Source: Marinilabilia salmonicolor JCM 21150 (GTDB taxonomy: Bacteria > Bacteroidota > Bacteroidia > Bacteroidales > Marinilabiliaceae). From it: a stretch of 64,000 nt of DNA. Each line of letters opens with the position of its first letter. Positions within the stretch are counted from its first letter, which is position 1. Where the stretch lies: NCBI RefSeq assembly GCF_000259075.1, contig NZ_AJKI01000031.1, positions 271,586 to 335,585 on the forward strand. The letters run 5' to 3'. Shown here one piece after another: positions 35,418 through 44,487 of this stretch. Below the pieces are notes generated by a model. The model was not told the origin of the DNA, made no database searches, and saw only the letters and a list, made by a program, of their open reading frames with translations. A program made the position numbers and the translations under genes.

Positions 35418-36998
35418 TTAAAATGGTGCATCCTTATCGAATCCGGCAGGAGGTGCGTCAAAACCTCCTCCCTGTCCCGGAGCTAAACCTCCAGATGGAA
35501 CACTTTCATCCTCATTCATTTTGGACTTAAATGTCATGGGTTCAGAACCTCCGTTGCCCGGATCAAAACCATCACCCGACATGGGCAATCCCTGAAGTTC
35601 GGGATCTTCAAAACGTGCCAGTTCTTTTCGGAAACGCAAGCGCACATCTCCGGTAGCACCGTTACGGTGCTTGGCAATAATCACTTCCCCCATTCCTTCA
35701 AGAGAATAACCTTCTGCATCCTCGAACAGGCCATAATATTCAGGACGGTGAATAAAACACACCATATCAGCATCCTGTTCAATGGCTCCGGATTCACGCA
35801 GGTCGGCCAGCTGGGGACGTTTTCCTTCCAATCCTGTCCGGTTCTCCACCCCGCGGTTCAACTGAGATAGCGCAATAATAGGGACATCAAGTTCTTTAGC
35901 CAGTCCCTTCAGCGACCGCGAAATCATACTCACCTCCTGCTCACGACTTCCGGGGTTCATTCCGGCAGCACTCATCAGCTGAAGGTAATCAATGATAATG
36001 ATCTTTACATCGTGCTGTTTTTTCAGCCGCCGACATTTGGCTCTGAGTTCAAAAACAGACAACCCCGGCGTGTCATCCACAAAAATGGGGGCTCCCATCA
36101 GTGAATGAATTTTGGAATCCAGCTGTTCCCATTCCTGAGAGGACAAATTTCCATTTTTTATCTTTTCACCGGGAATCTCAGTCTCTGAAACAATTAAACG
36201 ATTCACCAACTGCACATTAGCCATCTCAAGTGAGAACAAAGCCACGGGTTGCTGATGTGTAATGGCCATATTTCTTGCCATCGAAAGTACAAAGGCTGTT
36301 TTTCCCATCGCCGGACGCGCTGCAATAATCACCAAATCGGAAGCCTGCCATCCCGAGGTAATGCGGTCCAGACCGGAAAAACCCGAAGGAACCCCACTCA
36401 AACCGTCTGTTCGCTTTCCGGCTTCTTTAATTCTTTCAATAGATTCCTGGATGACAGGATCAATCTGTGTCACCTCCTTTTTCATAGTTCCCTGCGACAA
36501 CAGAAAGAAGCTGTTTTCCGCTTCATCCAACAAGTCATTCACATCCAATGACTCATCGTATGAGCGGGTCTGAAGATCGCTGGAAATATGAATCATTTCA
36601 CGCTGCAGATATTTCTGCCAGATAATTCGTGCATGATACTCGATATGAGCAGCAGAAGCCACGCGGCTGGTAAGCTGAGATACATAAAAAGCACCTCCCA
36701 CCTCTTCCATTTTTCCGAGCTTCTTCAACTCCTCGGTAACCGTGAGAATATCAACAGGTTGTTCGTGAAAAAACAGATTAGAAATAGCCTGAAAAATGTG
36801 CTGATGAGCCTCCCGGTAAAAACATTCCGGCTTCAGAAGTTCCGATACGGCAATAAAAGCGTCTTTCTCCAACAACAAAGCACCCAGAACAGCCTCTTCA
36901 ATCTCCACTGCCTGGGGAGGAATTCGTCCCATTTCGGAATCAGCCTGAATTGGTGTTCTTCGATTGTTGTTGTTCTTAAAATTGCTTTTTTGGGCCAT
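35418..36998 (-). CDS. dnaB: Replicative DNA helicase DnaB
   Basis: The hexameric helicase of the replication fork. I place the start at the ATG at 36998 (MAQKSNFKNNNN), giving 526 residues; a TTG two codons earlier is less likely. The N-terminal domain covers about 25-130 and the RecA-like motor about 190-460. The motor carries ARPAMGKTAFVLS (Walker A), IIIDYLQLMSA (Walker B) and DLRESGAIEQDADMVCFIHR. A Gly/Pro/Asp-rich tail of about 60 residues ends the protein. It is the last of the housekeeping genes before the accessory region. Confidence 0.95.
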   Translation of the reverse strand: MAQKSNFKNNNNRRTPIQADSEMGRIPPQAVEIEEAVLGALLLEKDAFIAVSELLKPECFYREAHQHIFQAISNLFFHEQPVDILTVTEELKKLGKMEEVGGAFYVSQLTSRVASAAHIEYHARIIWQKYLQREMIHISSDLQTRSYDESLDVNDLLDEAENSFFLLSQGTMKKEVTQIDPVIQESIERIKEAGKRTDGLSGVPSGFSGLDRITSGWQASDLVIIAARPAMGKTAFVLSMARNMAITHQQPVALFSLEMANVQLVNRLIVSETEIPGEKIKNGNLSSQEWEQLDSKIHSLMGAPIFVDDTPGLSVFELRAKCRRLKKQHDVKIIIIDYLQLMSAAGMNPGSREQEVSMISRSLKGLAKELDVPIIALSQLNRGVENRTGLEGKRPQLADLRESGAIEQDADMVCFIHRPEYYGLFEDAEGYSLEGMGEVIIAKHRNGATGDVRLRFRKELARFEDPELQGLPMSGDGFDPGNGGSEPMTFKSKMNEDESVPSGGLAPGQGGGFDAPPAGFDKDAPF

Positions 36999-37004
36999 GA
37001 CCAA

Positions 37005-37270
37005 ATCTGTTTTTATTTCTCAGGGAAAAATTATCATTTTTACAAATAGTGCCACAACAAGTTTATCCCCTCTTATATGCTAATAAATAAAACAGTTAGA
37101 AGGGACTGCCAGCACAAATTCGTTTCATTATCGGATTTTGGGGAAAGGGAAACAAAGTTAGAAAAAAATGTGCCTGATTGTAGCACTTCCACACGGAGAT
37201 TTATCAAATGACATCAAAAACAACACAACTCATTAATATTCAACAACCTGAACACCTATAATAAATACAC
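37005..37270. other. AT-rich intergenic region upstream of dnaB
   Basis: No gene or repeat that I can define. It presumably holds the dnaB promoter on the minus strand; the nearest candidate, TATTTG within CACTATTTGTAAAA, is one position short of the consensus spacing. Confidence 0.3.
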
Positions 37271-37306
37271 AAAACCCCGCTGCAGAATTTGCACAGCGGG
37301 GTTTTT
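37271..37306. terminator. Terminator downstream of the GH5 gene
   Basis: AAAACCCCGCTG (37271-37282) pairs perfectly with CAGCGGGGTTTT (37294-37305), with A/T tracts on both sides. It lies 42 bases past the stop of the minus-strand GH5 gene. Confidence 0.85.
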
Positions 37307-37347
37307 AAAAATCTGCTTCAACCCATCATGGGAAAAAACGGGTCTGG

Positions 37348-38349
37348 CTATTTTCCGGACATAACTCCTTTAAAAAATTCACCGGCACGGGTGGGTGTAT
37401 AATCCCAGTCTTTAATCAACTGTGGCGACCAGCCAGGATCAAAAACCCAAACAACATAAGAAATTCCCTTTTCAGTAAAATAACCGGTAAGAGTCTCTCC
37501 ATAAGTTTCATCTCCCAGGCAAGGAATATGGGCCCCTTTCTGATCGGGATACATGTAGCCTACCTCGGTGGCAATTACCGGATAGTTGTCAGCTACAAAC
37601 CCGAAATCACGCTCCCATTGGGGAACCCAGGGTTGTTCTCGTTTCTGTGGATAGGGATGACTCACATAAGCAATATTTTCAACCGGTAACGGTTCATTCA
37701 TAACAGGTGTAAGGTCATAGGCCCAGTTAAATCCGGCCACCAAAGGTACAGCATGAGGATTGTTCGCACGTATCACCGAAATAACATCCACCATTATATT
37801 GCTCCACTGCCCCCACGTTAATGTTCCCAGCTCACCATTGTAAGTGGTGGGTTCATTAAAAATCTCATAAAGTGCCACCGCCGGTTCATTCTTATATCTG
37901 CGACTGATGGTGTACCAGAAACGATAGGTTTCCCGGATAGAGGTATCATACATCTCATTCTGAAACAATCCGGTACGCAGGTTTCCGATAGAATGCCAGT
38001 CGATAATCACATACAAACCAGCAGCTTTGGCCCATTCAATACCCTGATCAAGTAACCCAAGGTACTCTTCCTGCCCTCTTTCACGCCAGGCAGCGGGATG
38101 AACGGGAAGACGCACAATATTGGCACCCCAGGCGGCTACCTCATCAAAAATATCGGCCTTCCACTGGCCTTCTTTTTCCAGACGGTCGGGATCGGCAATA
38201 TTCAGACCTTTAAACACAACGACTTCACCCTGTTCATTGACAAAATTTTTGCCCTCGACCGAGATGCGTGAAAATGGATTGTCCTGAGCTGATGTCATCA
38301 GTGATACCACCAGTAAACCCAGGCACAAAAAAGTTAATCTTTTCTTCAT
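37348..38349 (-). CDS. Secreted glycoside hydrolase family 5 (endoglucanase-like)
   Basis: A 333-residue exported enzyme with a signal peptide (residues 1-21, SLMTSAQ) and a single (beta/alpha)8 GH5 domain. The proton donor is Glu166 in EIFNEPTTY and the nucleophile Glu262 in IATEVGY. Other GH5 features are NIVRLPVHP, YVIIDWHS and YVSHPYP. It has no binding module and no lipobox, so it is periplasmic or secreted. The subfamily and exact substrate (beta-1,4-glucan, mannan or other) are uncertain. It lies 2.5 kb from the PUL and may act with it. Confidence 0.9.
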   Translation of the reverse strand: MKKRLTFLCLGLLVVSLMTSAQDNPFSRISVEGKNFVNEQGEVVVFKGLNIADPDRLEKEGQWKADIFDEVAAWGANIVRLPVHPAAWRERGQEEYLGLLDQGIEWAKAAGLYVIIDWHSIGNLRTGLFQNEMYDTSIRETYRFWYTISRRYKNEPAVALYEIFNEPTTYNGELGTLTWGQWSNIMVDVISVIRANNPHAVPLVAGFNWAYDLTPVMNEPLPVENIAYVSHPYPQKREQPWVPQWERDFGFVADNYPVIATEVGYMYPDQKGAHIPCLGDETYGETLTGYFTEKGISYVVWVFDPGWSPQLIKDWDYTPTRAGEFFKGVMSGK

Positions 38350-38398
38350 AGGATAAGTTTATATTAGAAAGTAAAAAAGTGTACACCAAACACTTTAA

Positions 38399-38406
38399 CA
38401 AATATA
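38399..38406 (-). promoter_or_regulatory. -7 box (TATATTTG) for the GH5 gene
   Basis: On the minus strand TATATTTG matches TAnnTTTG and lies 49 bases upstream of the GH5 ATG. On the + strand a related TATCTTTA at 38449-38456 lies 43 bases before the divergent barrel gene. Confidence 0.42.
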
Positions 38407-38499
38407 AACATTTTGATGCTATTTGGAAATCGTTTTTCTTAAAAATACTATCTTTACAATTAAAGATTACAGCTTGCAACAAAAACCCAAAAGTTAATA

Positions 38500-39126
38500 A
38501 TGAAAACTTTAATTCTGACCCTCAGTCTGAGTCTGCTAACTCTTACTGGCTTCGCTCAACAGCAAAATTCGTCCGACAAAAAGCTGGGAATTACCTTCAC
38601 TCCCGTTGGCGATAATGATGTTTCAACCTTTAATGCTCTGGATGGTGCAGGCTCAACCTATGGAGAGGGATACTTTTCCATCGGCCTGTCATACCAGCAG
38701 AACTTGTCAAAAAACTGGCTTAAATTTAAAACCGGTCTGGAGTACTCGCACCAAAAAATCAGGACAGAATCGGTTCCCTATAGTCCGGAAATTGAAAAGA
38801 CAATCACCCACTCCAACTTCGCATTATTCACAATCCCGGCAACATTAAAAGCACGTTTTCTAAGATTTTTTTTCATAGAGGGAGGTGGAATCGTGGATAT
38901 TTATACAGGCCCGAATGCACGCATTGATAACCAGGCAGGTCTGGGAGTTGAGTTGGGATACGGGATTGAGTATGAGATGACCTCCGGATGGACTTTCACT
39001 GTAAGTCATTACGCCAGGATGCACTCACTCCTATCATTCATGGGGGAAGATCAACATCTTTGGGAAAATGGTCTGAAATTCGGAATACATACGCCTTTAT
39101 CGGTTTTGACCGGTCCTAAAAAATAA
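38500..39126 (+). CDS. Outer membrane beta-barrel protein
   Basis: A 208-residue exported protein with a signal peptide (ending LTGFAQ, about residue 19). Amphipathic strands separated by turns follow (FSIGLSYQQNLSKNWLKFKTG, GVELGYGIEYEM, WTFTVSHYARM), consistent with a small eight-stranded OmpA/OmpX-like or OMP_b-brl barrel. It does not end in the usual aromatic residue (ends GPKK). The following gene is 39 bases downstream, so the two may be co-transcribed. The function is unknown. Confidence 0.75.
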   Translation: MKTLILTLSLSLLTLTGFAQQQNSSDKKLGITFTPVGDNDVSTFNALDGAGSTYGEGYFSIGLSYQQNLSKNWLKFKTGLEYSHQKIRTESVPYSPEIEKTITHSNFALFTIPATLKARFLRFFFIEGGGIVDIYTGPNARIDNQAGLGVELGYGIEYEMTSGWTFTVSHYARMHSLLSFMGEDQHLWENGLKFGIHTPLSVLTGPKK

Positions 39127-39165
39127 CTCAATCTGATTATTATTTTTTCTAACCTCAATTCAACG

Positions 39166-40578
39166 ATGAAAAAACTTATTACCACTTTCCTGCTTCTTTG
39201 TGTCTTTGTAATAACTGTTACTTCTCAGAAAGTCAGAAAAGAAAAAATTGAAATTCAATTCGAAACCACACCCTTGGTAAAACTTAAGACGCAACCCAAA
39301 ACTTTTGGATCGAACGCTTTTCACCTAAACCTTGGTGGACTTGAGAGAACAAGCAGCAGTCCGGACCTAATTGTTCTAAACAATGTCTATCCTGCCGCAA
39401 AACTTTCCAACTGGTGGCTCGAAGATCCAACCAGCATCGATGCCGGTCAGCGGTATGACAAATCATTCTATACACAACCCTTTACCACCACTGTAAAGGA
39501 CAAAGATGGAAAAATCATTTTTCACCGCGTATATAGCGTTTTCGAAGCCGAATCAGGTGAACCCATCAATGGCACTTTGAGATCAGAACTTTCAGTTCAG
39601 ATGCATCAGGGCAGAGAACTGTCTTATCTTTTTTCGCCCAATTATGTCCCCAGGTTTGACATAAAACTGTTTTATATCAAAAAAAGTGAGGACCACGATG
39701 ATATCAACTCTGCAGTTGAGGATGCAAAAAAGGCCATTGTCCTGCATAATAACAAAGAATATGATAAGGCAAAAATGGAATTTGAAAAAGCACTGGAGAA
39801 ATGGATGTCTGCCCTGGATGAAAAGGATCTTTCCGATAAAAACGCCAGAATAAACGAATCAGTCACCAAAGGGCTGTACCAAAATCTCATCCAAATCCTC
39901 GCTATCCTTGAAAATTATGAAGAAGCGGAAAAAATTAAGACCACCGCAAGTGAGGAGATCGGAGGTTTTTACAACCTTGCCCTCAATGGCCATAACTTCC
40001 TGACAGACAGTCTAAAAATGATCACAAAAGGCAACAATGGAGAGTCAAATTTTAAATTCGTTGATCTTGAATATGATGAATCCATAAAACCCATGATCGA
40101 AGGAGAAAACCGGATGAAACCGGATTCTCCAAACGATATCAGAAATTTACTGGCAGGTTCATGGAGGTTTATGCGCATCACAACCGACAACCTTCCCACA
40201 TCCAATGAAAACTTTGATCCGAAAAACAGAAAGGAGAATTTATTAGGCGATAGTCTTGAACGAATTCTTCATCTAAATCCAAACGGATCGAGCATTGAAC
40301 AAAGAGGATCATGGGATGAAGGGGATGAACAAATTCTGGATAGAGGCTTCAGTGGTTTCTGGAGGTTTACTCAGGGTCCAAAGAATAAATTTTATCTCAT
40401 GTTTGCAACAGAAGAAGAGGATTTTGAGAACATTCAGGAAAATTATGCCTATTTTGAAATGATGGAAGTTTGGTATATTAATGATAAAAAATTGATTCTT
40501 AAAATTACCAACTATAACCCGGACGTTGATGGATATGGTTTTTACGTCCAGCTTCAGAGAATACCTATGATTATGTAA
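39166..40578 (+). CDS. Secreted protein with TPR-like repeats and a lipocalin-like C-terminal domain
   Basis: A 470-residue exported protein with a signal peptide (residues 1-20). The N-terminal part (about 25-165) is beta-rich and of unknown fold. Residues about 175-265 contain TPR-like helices (AIVLHNNKEYDKAKMEFEKA, IQILAILENYEEAEKI). The C-terminal domain (about 325-465) starts LLAGSWRFMRITTD and has a lipocalin-like strand pattern seen in Bacteroidota small exported domains. I cannot assign a function. It follows the beta-barrel gene and is followed by a family 2 repeat. Confidence 0.7.
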   Translation: MKKLITTFLLLCVFVITVTSQKVRKEKIEIQFETTPLVKLKTQPKTFGSNAFHLNLGGLERTSSSPDLIVLNNVYPAAKLSNWWLEDPTSIDAGQRYDKSFYTQPFTTTVKDKDGKIIFHRVYSVFEAESGEPINGTLRSELSVQMHQGRELSYLFSPNYVPRFDIKLFYIKKSEDHDDINSAVEDAKKAIVLHNNKEYDKAKMEFEKALEKWMSALDEKDLSDKNARINESVTKGLYQNLIQILAILENYEEAEKIKTTASEEIGGFYNLALNGHNFLTDSLKMITKGNNGESNFKFVDLEYDESIKPMIEGENRMKPDSPNDIRNLLAGSWRFMRITTDNLPTSNENFDPKNRKENLLGDSLERILHLNPNGSSIEQRGSWDEGDEQILDRGFSGFWRFTQGPKNKFYLMFATEEEDFENIQENYAYFEMMEVWYINDKKLILKITNYNPDVDGYGFYVQLQRIPMIM

Positions 40579-40630
40579 TTTACTCATTAAATACATATAA
40601 TCTGGATTATACAGAAAACAGGTTAAACAC

Positions 40631-40790
40631 AACAGGCTGAAAGCCTGACAGCAACAAAACGAGGCTATTGCTATCCCCCCCCTCTCTTTATTGGTCGCGC
40701 TGGGACCAATAAAGAGAGGGGGATTAATTTATTACAATATTCCCGGGGCGTTGCCTCAGGCTATTGCTTTAAGACCTTCGGACTATTAAA
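40631..40790 (-). repeat. Interspersed palindromic repeat, family 2, copy 2 (reverse orientation)
   Basis: The core palindrome has 19-base arms at 40678-40696 and 40704-40722 (CCCCCTCTCTTTATTGGTC and its exact complement). Flanks CAGGCTGAAAGCCTG (40633-40647) and GAGGCTATTGC...CGGGGCGTTGCCTCAGGCTATTGCTTTAAGACC match copy 1 at 11760-11926 in reverse. It separates the + strand genes from the 3' end of the PUL and might also end transcription. Confidence 0.7.
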
Positions 40791-40831
40791 AATAAAGGCT
40801 CTTAACCTCCGGGAAACAGAAACAACAAAAC

Positions 40832-42463
40832 CTATTCAATCAATCCCCTTTCCTCATACTTTTGAATAAAATGCTGATCCAGCTCTTTCGAATCCTTGTA
40901 TTTTCTCCTTAGTTCCTGAAGTTCCCTTTTCAGATCTTTGACCACCTCCTGATAATCGGGGTCATCATAGACATTGTTCAATTCCAGCGGGTCATTCTTG
41001 CGGTCGAAGAGCTCCCACTCATCAATATCATAATAGAAATGCGCCAATTTATAGTCTTTATTGACAATTCCGTAATGCCGCTTTACCATATGGAAGCCAG
41101 GATACTCATAATAGTGATAATAGACGGCATCGCGGGTCCATTCTCCAGCTCTTCCTTCCAGTAAAGGCATCAGACTTTCTCCCTGCATGTCTTCCGGAGA
41201 TTCGACTCCGGCAGCTTCCAAAAAGGTTTGTGCAAAATCAAGGTTTTGAACCATCTCATCGGTTTCCGAACCGGGTGTTATCTTTTCGGGCCACCTGATC
41301 AGGAGTGGAGTTTTAAAAGATTCATCGTAAATAAAACGTTTGTCGAACCAGCCATGCTCTCCCAGATAAAAGCCCTGATCAGAAGTATAAACCACAATGG
41401 TGTTTTCACTCAGTCCGTTTTCATCCAGATAGTCAAGTACCCGTCCCACATTCTCATCCACCGAAGCAATACATCCCAGGTAATCCTGCATATAACGCTG
41501 ATATTTCCATCGCATAAATGCCGAATCATTCATATTGGGGTATAACGCTTTGAATTCCTCATTGATGGGACCATAAACGGCATCCCACTCCTCACGCTGC
41601 TCTTCTGTAAAGCGATCGTACTTGCTTTTAAATACGTTAAATCCCCATTCACTCAGCTCTTCTATCCCCAGATCTTTGGCCACCTCCGGATAAATTTTGT
41701 TATCCGCGGAGATGGTCATGTGTTTCAACAAGTTCATCTCTGCTTCACGAGCGGCACTTCCTCTCCCATCATAATCATCGAATAAGGTTTCCGGCTCTGG
41801 AAAAGAGCGTTTCGTAAATTCTTTGTAATGTCGCGGGGCAGGCAGCCACTCCCGGTGCGGAGCTTTGTGCAGATAAAACAACATAAACGGATCTTCCTCC
41901 CTGCGGCGTTTTTCAAGCCAGTCTAACGTCAGGTCAGTAATAATATCTGTCACATACCCCTGAATGGTCGTATCTCCCTTGTCGGTAATGAACTGCGGAT
42001 TGTAATAATCTCCCTGACCCGGAAGAATTTTAAACTCATCAAAACCTTTGGGGTTGTTTCCAAAGTGAAGCTTACCAAACATGGCTGTCTGATAGCCCTG
42101 CTCGTGCAGAATTTGCGGAAATGTTACATTGGTCGTATCAAAAGGGAAGATGTTATCTATTTTCCCATGAATGTGGGTATGCTTACCTGTCAGAATGGTT
42201 GCCCGGGAGGGAGCGCATATCGAATTGGTCACCGAGGCATTGGTAAAAAGCATGCCCTCTCGGGAGAGCCTGTCAATATTAGGCGTCCTGATCAGCTTAT
42301 CGCTGTAGGCACTGATGGCCTGGTAGGCATGATCATCGCTCATTATGAAGACAATGTTTGGCCTTTCGGGTTTGGCTTGTTCTTCTTTACAGGAACTCAC
42401 CAGACAGAGTGTCGCCGCGAAGGTCAATGCCGTTGCTGCTTTTACGTAATTTCCTGAATTCAT
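40832..42463 (-). CDS. Sulfatase lipoprotein (S1 family)
   Basis: A 543-residue enzyme removing sulfate esters, probably from a glycan. It has a lipoprotein signal with lipobox VSSC (Cys25). Metal-binding starts with IVFIMSDDH. The sulfatase signature CAPSR, with Cys83 as the residue converted to formylglycine, lies in NSICAPSRATILTGKHTH. The C-terminal part contains the DUF4976-like end (YKLAHFYYDIDEWELFDRK). It is the last gene of the minus-strand PUL. A sulfatase-maturating radical SAM enzyme is needed but not in the window. The S1 subfamily and substrate are not determined. Confidence 0.92.
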   Translation of the reverse strand: MNSGNYVKAATALTFAATLCLVSSCKEEQAKPERPNIVFIMSDDHAYQAISAYSDKLIRTPNIDRLSREGMLFTNASVTNSICAPSRATILTGKHTHIHGKIDNIFPFDTTNVTFPQILHEQGYQTAMFGKLHFGNNPKGFDEFKILPGQGDYYNPQFITDKGDTTIQGYVTDIITDLTLDWLEKRRREEDPFMLFYLHKAPHREWLPAPRHYKEFTKRSFPEPETLFDDYDGRGSAAREAEMNLLKHMTISADNKIYPEVAKDLGIEELSEWGFNVFKSKYDRFTEEQREEWDAVYGPINEEFKALYPNMNDSAFMRWKYQRYMQDYLGCIASVDENVGRVLDYLDENGLSENTIVVYTSDQGFYLGEHGWFDKRFIYDESFKTPLLIRWPEKITPGSETDEMVQNLDFAQTFLEAAGVESPEDMQGESLMPLLEGRAGEWTRDAVYYHYYEYPGFHMVKRHYGIVNKDYKLAHFYYDIDEWELFDRKNDPLELNNVYDDPDYQEVVKDLKRELQELRRKYKDSKELDQHFIQKYEERGLIE

Positions 42464-42577
42464 AGTATCATAAGTTTTCGGTACTAATACGACAGATATC
42501 TAAAGAGTCGAAGTCAACTTTTCACTTTTTGACCAGACTCCTCCTGCTTTAAGCCTTTACCGTATATGGCAACAACA

Positions 42578-44383
42578 CTACCTGACTTCAACAATTTCTG
42601 ATTTCTCCGAAATTCCGTTTTCATTAAAGGCTTCAATAGTGAAATAATACTTTGTATCGCGGTCGAGATTGCGCATAAAATGGTCATCAACTTCATATAA
42701 CAACCACGACTGGTACAATTTATCCGGTGCAATTCCCCATCGGATGTTGTACCCCTGAGCACCTTTCACCGGTTTCCAGGAAAAGCCCACATCCCGGCGA
42801 TCTGTCTGACGGTTCACATCAAAACCCTTCACCTGAGACGGCTTTTCGCCATACCCTTTTCCAAATACTCTGACTTCGGACAACCCCAGGTTATTTCCCG
42901 GGACGTTCACATTGTTGTAACGAACATATTTTGCCCGAACGGGCTGATTAAGCACAATATAAGCATTGGGAGCATCCTTGTAACTGTTGCTTCTGTCCAC
43001 CACTGTTTTCCACTGTTCACCATCTTCAGAAACCTCAATTGTAAAACGGTGACGCAAACCATCCACCCTGGTATAAATACCGGTGTTATGATCGTGATAA
43101 TTCAACTGGAATGCATACACCTTACCAGGCGAGCGCATTTCTATTTCTACCCATTGATTGGCATCATTGGCTTCCGCAACCCAGAATGACCTGGGACTTT
43201 CGTCAGTCAGAACTTCCGATATTATTCTTCCTTCAGCATCTTTTTTCCGAGGCATCTCAGTGATGTCATACTCATCGTCGGTAGAAGTGCTTTTTTTAAT
43301 CTGCACCTGAGAGGAAGAAACAGCAGCTTTCCCTCTGTAGGACAACAACATCCACCCGTTATGCTGTCCGGCTTTGGTAGGATGATCGGGGGCAAAGCGG
43401 GGATAATCGCCATAGTGGGTATTGGAATACATCAACCCATCCTCATCAAAATAGGTAGGAAACATGCAAAGTCGCCGTTCCCAGTGCGAATTGGAAGCCA
43501 GTGCCATCGTGCCAAAATGCCAGTACTGTCCGTTCGTTTGTTGCATGGTGATTCCATGACCGGCACCATTGGTGAAACCGCCGGGTTTAAAACTCATGGG
43601 GTTGTTCTTCATGTATTCAAACGGCCCTAACGGGGAATCTCCCACATAAGCACCATCCCCGTAAACATTAAACTGAGTGCCGGGAGCAGCATACTGGAGA
43701 TAGTATTTCCCATTATGTTTGGTCATGGAGGCCCCCTCCATATACCCCTCTTTCAGGGTTGGATGAAAATTATTCTCTCCAAACCGCTCCCAGCCATGTT
43801 CTTCCTCATTCAGATTGATCAGGTCTTTTTGCACTCCGGTTTCCAGAAAACGGTCATCCTTATTGAGCATTTTCACCCGAATGGGATGCACATTAGAAGA
43901 TCCCCAATAAAGATAGGTCTTCCCATCATCGTCAATAAACAATTCCGAATCCTGAATATTATTGGTGATAGATGCCGTGGGTTTCCACTTCCCGCTTTTG
44001 GGATCATCAGTATAGAGAATGCTTCCATAGCCGGCAGGATCGCCGGCAAAGTAGATTACAGAATCTTTGTAATTAAAGGCCGTCGGGGCATTGGATCCTT
44101 CAAAAAACCACTTTTCTGGCTCAATGAACTCCCAGTTCACCAGATCGGTAGAATGCCAGTATCCGAAAGAGCGCGTTACAAACATATAATATTCATCCCG
44201 GAATTCAACCACCGCAGGATCGGCTCCTGAGCGATAGGAAATATTCCTGGCCGAATTGTACACCATGTAGGTATAATCGATATCCAACGGATTGCAATAG
44301 GTATTGGGAATTATTTCCTGGGCATTTGTTGTCGCGCTTATGGACAGAACAACTACAGCCAGGAGATATTTTATTCGATTCAT
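42578..44383 (-). CDS. Glycoside hydrolase family 43-like enzyme with F5/8C and fibronectin III domains
   Basis: A 601-residue exported protein (signal peptide 1-21, TTNAQ). The five-bladed propeller covers about 40-370, with the likely GH43 acid triad: Asp55 (SGADPAVV), Asp145 (IQDSELF) and Glu216 (YMEGASM). An F5/8 type C (galactose-binding-like) module covers about 385-512, and a fibronectin III domain about 515-600. GH43 members of this build act on arabinofuranosyl, galactofuranosyl or xylosyl side groups; which one is not clear. It lies 104 bases downstream of GH3 and 114 upstream of the sulfatase. Confidence 0.85.
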   Translation of the reverse strand: MNRIKYLLAVVVLSISATTNAQEIIPNTYCNPLDIDYTYMVYNSARNISYRSGADPAVVEFRDEYYMFVTRSFGYWHSTDLVNWEFIEPEKWFFEGSNAPTAFNYKDSVIYFAGDPAGYGSILYTDDPKSGKWKPTASITNNIQDSELFIDDDGKTYLYWGSSNVHPIRVKMLNKDDRFLETGVQKDLINLNEEEHGWERFGENNFHPTLKEGYMEGASMTKHNGKYYLQYAAPGTQFNVYGDGAYVGDSPLGPFEYMKNNPMSFKPGGFTNGAGHGITMQQTNGQYWHFGTMALASNSHWERRLCMFPTYFDEDGLMYSNTHYGDYPRFAPDHPTKAGQHNGWMLLSYRGKAAVSSSQVQIKKSTSTDDEYDITEMPRKKDAEGRIISEVLTDESPRSFWVAEANDANQWVEIEMRSPGKVYAFQLNYHDHNTGIYTRVDGLRHRFTIEVSEDGEQWKTVVDRSNSYKDAPNAYIVLNQPVRAKYVRYNNVNVPGNNLGLSEVRVFGKGYGEKPSQVKGFDVNRQTDRRDVGFSWKPVKGAQGYNIRWGIAPDKLYQSWLLYEVDDHFMRNLDRDTKYYFTIEAFNENGISEKSEIVEVR

Positions 44384-44487
44384 AAAAAAAAATTTTATAC
44401 GAATAATTTATAAAATAACGTTGTTGCAATCAGAGATTGCATCGGACAAAGCCATCCCATGAAACAGTGACCTATCAATCACTAATA

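Noticed and set aside
37005..37270. tRNA or small RNA upstream of dnaB
   Set aside because: No cloverleaf, no TTCGA-type T-loop and no CCA-like end could be found here or in the other gaps.
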